A stretch of DNA of 29,448 bases, from the NCBI GenBank assembly GCA_937902995.1, contig CALEKY010000014.1, positions 1 through 29,448 on the forward strand. The letters are read 5' to 3'. Made by a program: the position numbers and the translations under genes. The DNA is from an uncultured Sinobacteraceae bacterium. GTDB taxonomy: Bacteria > Pseudomonadota > Gammaproteobacteria > Steroidobacterales > Steroidobacteraceae. The notes under the pieces were generated by a model, which was not told the origin of the DNA, ran no database searches, and was given only the letters and a program-made list of their open reading frames with translations. This document shows positions 8,700 through 17,208 of the stretch, in pieces (position 1 is the first letter of the stretch; the number at the start of each line of letters is the position of its first letter).

Positions 8700-8923
8700 A
8701 GACTGAAGACTGAAGGCTGTAGGCTGAAGGAAGAACGCGCGAGGCGCTAGACCTGACCTCTGCAACAGAGCCCTGCACGTCCGGGGCATGCGTGCACGTT
8801 AAGGTCGCAGGTGAACGTGAGGCAAGCGAACGCTCCGTGCGAGTACAGCCAGGTCTCCTCCGTTCGCTGGCTCTGGTCGGCGGGATTTATTGGCGCGCAG
8901 CGCCTCTCCTTCAGCCTTCGGCC
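8694..8923. repeat. Inverted heptanucleotide array pair B (mutS-hydrolase gap)
   Basis: Left arm 8694-8728 has five in-phase units: GGCTGAA, GACTGAA, GACTGAA, GGCTGTA, GGCTGAA. The right arm 8910-8923 has two inverted units, TTCAGCC and TTCGGCC. The 181-base interior has no recognisable gene but starts with GC-rich hairpin-prone sequence (around 8737-8748) and contains CTCTG-CAA-CAGAG. The left arm is nearly identical to that of pair C at 12461-12502. The mutS stop codon sits in the first unit. Confidence 0.82.
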
Positions 8924-8925
8924 CC

Positions 8926-8947
8926 GGCGCTGAGCACGCTCAGCGCC
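8926..8947. terminator. Perfect 10-bp palindrome spanning the hydrolase stop codon
   Basis: GGCGCTGAGC (8926-8935), two bases, then GCTCAGCGCC (8938-8947). The hydrolase stop codon (complement of 8940-8942) is inside the right half. It lies between convergent mutS and the hydrolase and directly next to the right arm of array pair B. It could act as a bidirectional terminator hairpin, but there is no T-run on either side, so this assignment is tentative. Confidence 0.45.
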
Positions 8948-9593
8948 GAAACTCTCCGTGCAATAGAAAATGGACCGTCTGCTGCGCAACTTCCCGCGAA
9001 AACAACATCGCCGTATGCGATGTATGGAGCACGATGTGATCTTTTGCGCCGGGCAGTTTCGTCTCTTCCACTGCGACCGTGCCGTCGTGTTCTTCGGTGA
9101 TCTCGGCGAAAAGCCGGCCCAATCCGAACCGCAATGAACCGGCGATGATCCCGACATCGCGGCGTCCAGACCATATTCGCGGCGAGCACGCGATGCATTC
9201 TTCGTAAATGGCGCTGCCGAGAATCGCTCGACCGAACGGAAGCTTCGCAACGCCTTTCGCCGCGCGGCTGCCCTGACACGGCGGCCCGAGCAATACCGCC
9301 CGACCGGGCGGAAGATCGTTCGTCACCTCGAGCGCTCGCAGAATGACCAAGCTTCCCAAGCTGTGCCCGACGAAGTGCAGCTCATCGGTTCGCTGCGCAC
9401 GGGCGTAGTCGATGAGATCGCGAACATGATCCGCCATCGTGCCCTTCACCGTCGGATACGAAAACGTGACGACACGAAACGGCGAGATCGATTGGATATG
9501 GCGCTTCAGGACACCGAGCTGAAAGCCGGACATCCAGAGGCCGTGGACGAGGATGACGAGGGGCGTGGGGCTCGGGGCTTGGGGCTCGGGCAA
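8940..9593 (-). CDS. Alpha/beta-hydrolase (PGAP1/lipase-like)
   Basis: 217 residues. The alpha/beta-hydrolase fold signature is clear: VILVHGLW oxyanion region near residue 13, nucleophile elbow GHSLG with S78, probable acid D170 (EEHDGTV) and probable base H193 (HTSHTAML). Such proteins are esterases or lipases; the substrate is unknown. The best start is TTG at 9593-9591, because a full AGGAGG (complement of 9602-9607) lies eight bases upstream. With that start, residues 2-11 (PEPQAPSPTP) are encoded by a heptanucleotide array, the complement of 9562-9589. The nearest ATG is internal (M21, after the oxyanion motif) and would damage the fold. The array therefore appears to form the N-terminus. 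Confidence 0.85.
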   Translation of the reverse strand: MPEPQAPSPTPLVILVHGLWMSGFQLGVLKRHIQSISPFRVVTFSYPTVKGTMADHVRDLIDYARAQRTDELHFVGHSLGSLVILRALEVTNDLPPGRAVLLGPPCQGSRAAKGVAKLPFGRAILGSAIYEECIACSPRIWSGRRDVGIIAGSLRFGLGRLFAEITEEHDGTVAVEETKLPGAKDHIVLHTSHTAMLFSREVAQQTVHFLLHGEFRR

Positions 9594-9768
9594 GAGACTA
9601 TCCTCCTATGAGGACAGTATTCGCAATCTCACAAGCGCACAGACGTCTGCACATCGGCGGCGCAACTTCCCCTCACACATTCGTTGCTCGGCCTCTCTCA
9701 ATGGGAGGGAATGGTATCCGCCTGTGCGTACGACTCTGCCTCAAGCCCCGAGCCCCACGCCCCGAGCC
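9562..9768. repeat. Inverted heptanucleotide array pair G (GGCTCGG type; hydrolase-aspS gap)
   Basis: Left arm 9562-9589: GGCGTGG, GGCTCGG, GGCTTGG, GGCTCGG. Right arm 9741-9768: TCAAGCC, CCGAGCC, CCACGCC, CCGAGCC. Shifted by one unit, the arms are perfectly complementary over about 21 bases. The G-rich strand has runs of four Gs every seven bases, a canonical G-quadruplex motif. The left arm lies inside the hydrolase coding region; the right arm starts one base after the aspS stop codon. The interior carries the hydrolase Shine-Dalgarno and leader. Confidence 0.88.
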
Positions 9769-9769
9769 C

Positions 9770-11548
9770 TTATTCCGCTTTCACAGGCCGCCGGACTCTG
9801 ATGTGCAATTCCTTCAGCTGCTCCTCGCTCACCGGCGCGGGTGCGTCGGTCAGGAGGCAGGCGGCCGTTTGGGTCTTCGGGAAGGCGATGACGTCGCGGA
9901 TGCTCTCGGCGCCGGACATCAGCATCGTCAGACGATCGAGGCCGAAGGCGATGCCGCCGTGCGGAGGTGCGCCGTACTTGAGCGCTTCGAGCAGGAAGCC
10001 GAACTTGCGCTGTTGCTCTTCGGGACCGATACCCAGCAGGTCGAACACCGCAGCCTGCATTTCCGCGCGATGGATACGCACCGAGCCGCCGCCGATCTCG
10101 GAACCGTTCAAGACCATGTCGTAGCCCTGGCTGACGGCGTTCTTCGGATCGGCGATGAGCACGGCAGGATCCGGATCGCGCGGCGCGGTGAACGGGTGAT
10201 GCATCGCGACCCAGCGCTTCTCGGCCGGGTCGTACTCGAACATCGGGAAGTTCACGACCCACAACGGACGCCAGCCGGTCTGCACCATGCCGAGGTCGTG
10301 ACCGACCTTGAGCCGCAAGGCCCCGAGCGAATCGTTGACGGTCTTCGCCTTGTCGGCACCGAAGAAGATCAGATCGCCATCCACCGCGCCGGTGCGCTCG
10401 AGAATGCCGTTGATGGCCTCATCGGTGAGGAACTTGAGAATCGGCGACTGCAAGCCGTCGCGACCCTTCGCCTTCTCGTTGACCTTGATGTATGCCAAGC
10501 CCTTCGCGCCGTATCGGCCGACGAACGCCGTGCAATCGTCGATCTCCTTGCGCGTCATGCGCGTGCCGCCTTCGGGGACTCGTAGCGCCGCAACGCGGCC
10601 GTCCGGATCCGCAGCCGGACCAGCAAACACCTTGAACTCGCAGTCCTTCACGAGATCCGCGACATCGACCATCTCGAGCGGAATGCGCAAATCGGGTTTG
10701 TCCGACCCGTAGCGCCGCATCGCCTCTTCGTACGTCATGCGCGGGAACGGATTCGGCAGCTCGTCGCCGAGCACTTGTTTGAACAAGTAGCGCACGAGCT
10801 CTTCCATGAGGCTCGTGATCTGCGCCTCGGTCATGAACGAGGTCTCGATATCGAGCTGCGTGAACTCGGGCTGACGGTCCGCACGCAGATCCTCGTCGCG
10901 GAAGCAGCGGACGATCTGATAGTAGCGGTCGAACCCGCTCATCATCAGCAACTGCTTGAAGAGCTGCGGCGACTGCGGCAACGCGAAGAAGCTGCCGGGA
11001 TGCGTGCGGCTCGGCACGAGATAGTCGCGCGCGCCTTCGGGTGTCGCTTTCGTGAGCATCGGCGTTTCGATGTCGATGAAGCCGTGCTCGTCGAGGAACG
11101 TGCGCATCGCGCGCGTCACCTTATGACGCAGACGCAAGCGCTGCTGCATCGTCTCGCGACGCAGATCGAGATAGCGATACTTGAGCCGCAGCTCCTCGTT
11201 CGTGACCTCGTCGTGATGGAACGGCGGCGTCTCCGAACGATTCAGAATCTCGAGCTCGTGCGCGAGCAGCTCGACCTGCCCCGAGGCGAGATGCGGATTG
11301 GCCGTGCCTGCGGGGCGCGCCCGGACGAGTCCTGTGATGCGCAAGCAGTATTCGCTACGCAACCGTTCGGCAGCCGCAAAGACGTCCTTGCGGTCCGGAT
11401 CGAAGACGATTTGCAGCAAGCCTTCGCGATCGCGAAGGTCGACGAAGATCACCCCGCCATGATCGCGGCGGCGATGCACCCAACCCGCAACGCTGATTTG
11501 CTGGCCGATGAGGGATTCGTTGACGTGACCGCAGTAGTGGGAACGCAT
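9770..11548 (-). CDS. aspS: Aspartate--tRNA ligase
   Basis: 592 residues, typical bacterial-type AspRS with the inserted GAD domain. It charges tRNA(Asp); whether it also charges tRNA(Asn) cannot be decided here. Order of parts: N-terminal OB-fold anticodon-binding domain (ISVAGWVHRRRDHGGVIFVDLRD), class II motif 2 region (CFRDEDLRADRQPEFTQLD), GAD insertion, and motif 3 GGIAFGLDRLTML near residues 531-543. The ATG start matches family N-termini (MRSHYCGHVNESLIG). Upstream of the ATG there is no Shine-Dalgarno; a heptanucleotide arm begins six bases away. Another arm begins one base after the TAA stop. FmdB-type genes commonly sit just upstream of aspS, as here. Confidence 0.98.
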   Translation of the reverse strand: MRSHYCGHVNESLIGQQISVAGWVHRRRDHGGVIFVDLRDREGLLQIVFDPDRKDVFAAAERLRSEYCLRITGLVRARPAGTANPHLASGQVELLAHELEILNRSETPPFHHDEVTNEELRLKYRYLDLRRETMQQRLRLRHKVTRAMRTFLDEHGFIDIETPMLTKATPEGARDYLVPSRTHPGSFFALPQSPQLFKQLLMMSGFDRYYQIVRCFRDEDLRADRQPEFTQLDIETSFMTEAQITSLMEELVRYLFKQVLGDELPNPFPRMTYEEAMRRYGSDKPDLRIPLEMVDVADLVKDCEFKVFAGPAADPDGRVAALRVPEGGTRMTRKEIDDCTAFVGRYGAKGLAYIKVNEKAKGRDGLQSPILKFLTDEAINGILERTGAVDGDLIFFGADKAKTVNDSLGALRLKVGHDLGMVQTGWRPLWVVNFPMFEYDPAEKRWVAMHHPFTAPRDPDPAVLIADPKNAVSQGYDMVLNGSEIGGGSVRIHRAEMQAAVFDLLGIGPEEQQRKFGFLLEALKYGAPPHGGIAFGLDRLTMLMSGAESIRDVIAFPKTQTAACLLTDAPAPVSEEQLKELHIRVRRPVKAE

Positions 11549-11554
11549 GAAAGG

Positions 11555-11695
11555 GGCTCGAGGCTCGGGGCTTGGGACTTAGCAGACATCTCCCAGGGCC
11601 GAACCAACGTCCGTATCTGCGGACTGTCGCGATGGGCTGCGGCGTCTGAGTCGTGGAGCTTTTCGCCCCACGCCCCGAGCCCCGAGCCCCGAGCC
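11555..11695. repeat. Inverted heptanucleotide array pair H (GGCTCGG type; aspS upstream)
   Basis: Left arm 11555-11582: GGCTCGA, GGCTCGG, GGCTTGG, GACTTAG (last degenerate). Right arm 11668-11695: CCACGCC then three CCGAGCC units. The 85-base interior has no gene; it contains the small inverted repeat GTCCG-N6-CGGAC. The left arm is the entire immediate 5' leader of aspS on the minus strand. Confidence 0.86.
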
Positions 11696-11739
11696 CTGGA
11701 GGCGCGGGATGTTACGGAGCCCCTCGGGGGCACGCAAGG

Positions 11740-11764
11740 AAAGCCCCACTCGAGGTGGGGCTTT
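11740..11764 (-). terminator. Terminator hairpin after the FmdB-like gene
   Basis: AAAGCCCCAC (11740-11749), loop TCGAG, GTGGGGCTTT (11755-11764): a perfect 10-bp stem 12 bases beyond the fmdB-like stop codon. The terminal T-run is only three bases. The symmetric A/T ends suggest weak bidirectional activity. Confidence 0.65.
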
Positions 11765-11776
11765 CAGGGTACGTCG

Positions 11777-12181
11777 CTATCGCTTGGGCTTCTTTTTCTG
11801 AGGGGGTTTGGTCGCCGGTTTCTTTTTCGCGGGCTTGGTCGCCTTGGCAGGGGCCTTCTTCGCAGACGAGGCCGAGGTTTTCGCGACGGACGATCTGGAA
11901 ACCTTCTTGCTTCCCGACTCCTTGCTCTCGGACGACTTCTCGTCGCTCTTCGAGTCGGATCCCTCGTCGGAGCTGGCCAGATTCCGCTTGGTCTCGTTCT
12001 CCGACTTGAAGTCGGTCTCATACCAGCCGCCGCCCTTCAGGCGGAAAACCGGTGCCGACATCAGGCGCTTCAGCGTCTGCTTGCCGCATTCGGGGCATTT
12101 CTTCAGCGGCGCATCCGAAATCTTTTGCAACACCTCTGTTTGATGCTTACAGGCACTGCATTCGTATTCGTAGAACGGCAT
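11777..12181 (-). CDS. FmdB-family zinc-ribbon protein with Lys/Ala-rich tail
   Basis: 134 residues from the ATG at the complement of 12179-12181; the longer upstream frame would translate a repeat arm. The N-terminus MPFYEYECSAC is the classic FmdB/YjbM-like zinc-ribbon start, with zinc ligand pairs C8/C11 and C29/C32. The family is small and regulatory by old annotation only; its function is not established. The C-terminal half is low complexity: a Ser/Glu/Lys segment, then from about residue 97 a Lys/Ala/Pro-rich, histone-H1-like tail. The only Shine-Dalgarno-like GGAG lies within the adjacent heptanucleotide arm. It is upstream of aspS on the same strand, a common neighbourhood, and is followed by its own hairpin. 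Confidence 0.85.
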   Translation of the reverse strand: MPFYEYECSACKHQTEVLQKISDAPLKKCPECGKQTLKRLMSAPVFRLKGGGWYETDFKSENETKRNLASSDEGSDSKSDEKSSESKESGSKKVSRSSVAKTSASSAKKAPAKATKPAKKKPATKPPQKKKPKR

Positions 12182-12191
12182 GGTCGATCCA

Positions 12192-12388
12192 GGCTCCAGA
12201 CACCAGGCTGTAGCGGGTCCGCACGACTGCAACCGTCGAGAATTGCCCCGAGAACCGCAAGACGCCTGCTCGTCCGGCCTTTCCGGCCGCGAGGCCGCGG
12301 GTGGTCGGGCAGAAGGGATGACTGATGTCGCCCTCGCGCGAGCGCTTTATCTCTTGGTCGGCCACAGTCTACAGCCTAGCCTGCAGCC
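12192..12388. repeat. Inverted heptanucleotide array pair D (GGCTGTA type; FmdB upstream)
   Basis: Left arm 12192-12212: GGCTCCA, GACACCA, GGCTGTA. Right arm 12363-12388: CACAGTC, TACAGCC, a shortened TAGCC, TGCAGCC. The interior of about 150 bases has no recognisable gene but contains GC-rich inverted repeats (around 12276-12296). It lies ten bases upstream of the FmdB-like start, between that gene and the clpB terminator. Confidence 0.72.
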
Positions 12389-12418
12389 TCATGCGCGTGC
12401 GGCATCATAGAGGCGGGG

Positions 12419-12458
12419 AAAAAGAGTTCAAGGCAGCGCGCAGCGCTGGCTTGAACTC
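12419..12458 (-). terminator. Rho-independent terminator, probably of clpB
   Basis: On the minus strand a stem formed by GAGTTCAAG (12424-12432) with CTTGAACTC (12450-12458) continues after one G-G mismatch into CAGCGC (12434-12439) with GCGCTG (12443-12448) around a three-base loop. Five T residues follow (complement of 12419-12423). It points away from clpB, the nearest upstream gene on this strand, but lies about 235 bases beyond the clpB stop, with array pair C in between. Confidence 0.88.
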
Positions 12459-12460
12459 CA

Positions 12461-12691
12461 GGCTGAAGGCTGAGGACTGAAGACTGAAGGCTGTAGGCTG
12501 AAGGGTGGGACGCGCTAGGAGCGCGTACCTGCCTCTCCTTGGGGAGAGGCAGGCAGAGCGGAGCGTGCCGGTGAGGGGAAGCTCGCGGGGCGGGCTTGCC
12601 TTTGAGGCCAATGCCTGTGCGCTATCTCAACGGAGAACGCGGAGCGAGGTGCGCATCGCGCGCTTCTACCTTCAGTCTTCAGCCTTCAGCC
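12461..12691. repeat. Inverted heptanucleotide array pair C (GGCTGAA type; clpB downstream)
   Basis: Left arm 12461-12502 has six units: GGCTGAA, GGCTGAG, GACTGAA, GACTGAA, GGCTGTA, GGCTGAA. Right arm 12671-12691: TTCAGTC, TTCAGCC, TTCAGCC, followed by a degenerate fourth unit (12692-12698) that contains the clpB stop. The interior has strong hairpins: CGCGCT-AGG-AGCGCG (12511-12525) and an 11-bp stem with TTGG loop (12528-12553). No coding gene is seen in the interior. Confidence 0.86.
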
Positions 12692-12692
12692 G

Positions 12693-15269
<2,577 letters not shown>

Positions 15270-15343
15270 GCGTGAAATCTCGGCTATGGTTGGGGCTTGC
15301 GGTCCACCTCGCGAGCGGCCCTGGCCCGTGATTGCTTGCAGGC

Positions 15344-15372
15344 TTTGTGGGGCTGACCTACCTCAGTTCAAC
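15344..15372 (-). promoter_or_regulatory. Sigma32 (heat-shock) promoter for clpB
   Basis: On the minus strand GTTGAA (within the complement of 15366-15372) is followed, 13-14 bases later, by CCCCACAAA (complement of 15344-15352). This resembles the sigma32 consensus CTTGAA-N11-15-CCCCATNT. It lies about 75 bases upstream of the clpB ATG, a fitting position for a heat-shock gene. Confidence 0.75.
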
Positions 15373-15447
15373 GGTAAGGACTCGGCCGAGCGGAGCCCAT
15401 CCGTACCTCGCCCTAACCGTTTAGGTAGCGGGCGTCGCCATGGGGTC

Positions 15448-16227
15448 TCAATGCGCGATGCGATGGGTGACGTAGATCACGATGACGCCCATCAGGATGA
15501 CGACCAGTTGTCGCACGCCCGAACCCGGATCTACGCGGCGATGCAGCCCCGGAATGAGATCGGCCACGGCGATGTAAAGGAAGCTCGATGCGGCGATCGC
15601 CAACGCGTAAGGCAGCCAATGGGTGACCTCCGCCAAGAGAAAATAAGCGACGAGACCGCCCAAGACCGAGGTCACGCTGGTCAGCAAATTCAAGCTGAGC
15701 GCCCGCGCCCGCGACATGCCTGCGTTCAGCAAAATGGCGAGATCCCCCACCTCCTGCGGGATTTCATGCGCGGTCACTGCGACCGCCGTGACGATGCCCA
15801 AGTGCACATCGGTCATGAACGCTGCGGCGATCAGCACACCGTCAAGCACGTTGTGAAAGCCGTCGCCGATCAGGATCAGCGAAGCCGAAGCTGCGTCGCG
15901 ATGGTGATCGTGCGGAACGTGCCCCTCGCAAAGATCCTGATGGCAGTGGCGCCATAGCACCGCCTTCTCGAGCACGAAGAACACGAGCAGGCCGCCGAGC
16001 AGCGCCAGCCCGATGCCATGCGCGTCCGCCGTATCCGCGCCTTCGATCGCATGCGGCAACAAGCCCAACAAGGCCGCACCCAACAAGGCACCGGTCGCGA
16101 AGCTGACCAGATGCGGCAACGCTCGAGTGCGCGTCCGTTCGGGCGCTGCAAGGAACAGCGACGCCGCCAATGCACTCAGAACGCCGCCAGCCGCGGTGAA
16201 CAAAACGATCCAGGCAAGCAACGGCAT
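15448..16227 (-). CDS. ZIP family divalent metal transporter
   Basis: 259 residues with about eight hydrophobic segments, starting inside the first one (MPLLAWIVLFTAAGGVLSALAAS has no cleavable signal). ZIP transporters import zinc, iron or manganese across the inner membrane. The two metal-site helices are present: HNVLDG (H125-D129) and HEIPQE (H154, E155, E159). A His-rich cytosolic loop lies between residues 93 and 109 (HCHQ...GHVPHDHH). It is on the minus strand, separate from pgeF upstream and clpB downstream. Metal specificity cannot be read from the sequence; ZupT-like zinc uptake is the default guess. Confidence 0.92.
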   Translation of the reverse strand: MPLLAWIVLFTAAGGVLSALAASLFLAAPERTRTRALPHLVSFATGALLGAALLGLLPHAIEGADTADAHGIGLALLGGLLVFFVLEKAVLWRHCHQDLCEGHVPHDHHRDAASASLILIGDGFHNVLDGVLIAAAFMTDVHLGIVTAVAVTAHEIPQEVGDLAILLNAGMSRARALSLNLLTSVTSVLGGLVAYFLLAEVTHWLPYALAIAASSFLYIAVADLIPGLHRRVDPGSGVRQLVVILMGVIVIYVTHRIAH

Positions 16228-16293
16228 GGGTCTGGAACAGGTTCAGGGAAAGGTTTGGGAAAGTTTTTGTAGGAGCAGAGTAGCAGAGTGAAG

Positions 16294-16466
16294 GGCGTGG
16301 GGCTCGGGGCTTGGAACGTGGGGCTTTACGGTTCACACATTTGGACGCGGGACATCAGGGCGTACGAATGACGCCGATTCATGTTTCGCAGCGACTCACA
16401 CCTCTCGACGGACGCAACCTCGAGCTTGGCGTGCAGTGTGTGGCCCCAAGCCCCATACCCCGCGCC
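16294..16466. repeat. Inverted heptanucleotide array pair I (GGCTCGG type; ZIP-pgeF gap)
   Basis: Left arm 16294-16328: GGCGTGG, GGCTCGG, GGCTTGG, AACGTGG, GGCTTTA. Right arm 16446-16466: CCAAGCC, CCATACC, CCGCGCC. The right arm ends one base before the pgeF stop codon (complement of 16468-16470). The interior of about 117 bases holds no recognisable gene. The left arm is 67 bases upstream of the ZIP transporter start. Confidence 0.8.
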
Positions 16467-16467
16467 C

Positions 16468-17208
16468 TCACTCCATCCACACCACCGTCGCCATCCTTCC
16501 CGTCTGCTTGTCGCGGCGATAGGAGTAGAACCGCTTGGCGTCGGCGAAGGTCGCGAAACCGCCGCCGTAAATCCGTTCCACGCCGAGCGACTGGAGCTCG
16601 ATTCTGGCGAGCGCATAGAGATCGGCTTGCCAACGTCCGCGGGCATTGCGCACGAAGGCACGCTCATGCCGAGGATTGCGAGCGACGAACTGATCGAAGA
16701 CCTCGCCACCGACTTCGAACGCTTCGGGCTCGATCGCCGGGCCCAACCAGGCCAGCAAACGATTGGGTACAACTCGCATCGCGGCGATCGTCGCCTCCAA
16801 CACGCCGCCCGCAAGTCCGCGCCAACCGGCATGCGCCGCGCCGACCGCGCTGCCATCGTCCGCACAGAACAGCACGGGAAGACAATCGGCGGTCAGGATG
16901 GCGCAGACCTCTCCCTGCTTCATCGTCACTGCCGCATCCGCCACCGGCGGCACATCGACCGATCCGCCCGTCCACACCTGCGTACCATGGACTTGCTGTA
17001 GCCACATCGGCTCGGCAGGTAGCCGTGCAGCTTCGCGAAGCAATGCGCGGTTGCGACTTACGACATCCGGGTCGTCGCCGACATGCATGGCCAAGTTCAG
17101 GCTCGCATATGCGCCGGTGCTGAACCCTCCGATGCGCGTCGTGGCAAGCGCTCGCACGCGTGGCGGTGCGGGCCAGTCGGGCACGATCCATTCCAAAGAA
17201 TCGTTCAT
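16468..17208 (-). CDS. pgeF: Purine nucleoside phosphorylase/laccase-domain protein (YfiH/PgeF family)
   Basis: 246 residues, the usual size for the DUF152/YfiH family. Members are zinc-dependent enzymes acting on purine nucleosides; E. coli YfiH is also linked to peptidoglycan editing, hence pgeF. Conserved metal-site segments are visible: TTRIGGFSTG near the N-terminus, LQQVHGTQV, LTADCLPVLF and GAAHAGWRGL. The start ATG overlaps the rluD stop (ATGA, four bases), so the two genes form a coupled operon; rluD-yfiH is a widely conserved pair, and yfiH is often followed by clpB, which here lies beyond the ZIP gene. The stop codon abuts a heptanucleotide arm. Confidence 0.93.
   Translation of the reverse strand: MNDSLEWIVPDWPAPPRVRALATTRIGGFSTGAYASLNLAMHVGDDPDVVSRNRALLREAARLPAEPMWLQQVHGTQVWTGGSVDVPPVADAAVTMKQGEVCAILTADCLPVLFCADDGSAVGAAHAGWRGLAGGVLEATIAAMRVVPNRLLAWLGPAIEPEAFEVGGEVFDQFVARNPRHERAFVRNARGRWQADLYALARIELQSLGVERIYGGGFATFADAKRFYSYRRDKQTGRMATVVWME

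Noticed and set aside
7307..8713. Long open frame of 468 codons overlapping mutS in another frame
   Set aside because: Arg/Ala/His-rich shadow of the GC-rich mutS coding sequence; no domain features.
10775..12325. 516-codon plus-strand open frame across aspS, element H and the FmdB-like gene
   Set aside because: Crosses a terminator and repeat arms and is antisense to two genes with clear motifs.
15400..15435. CCTAA-N4-TTAGG inverted repeat near the ZIP transporter end as a terminator
   Set aside because: Only a 5-bp stem and no T-run; too weak to list.
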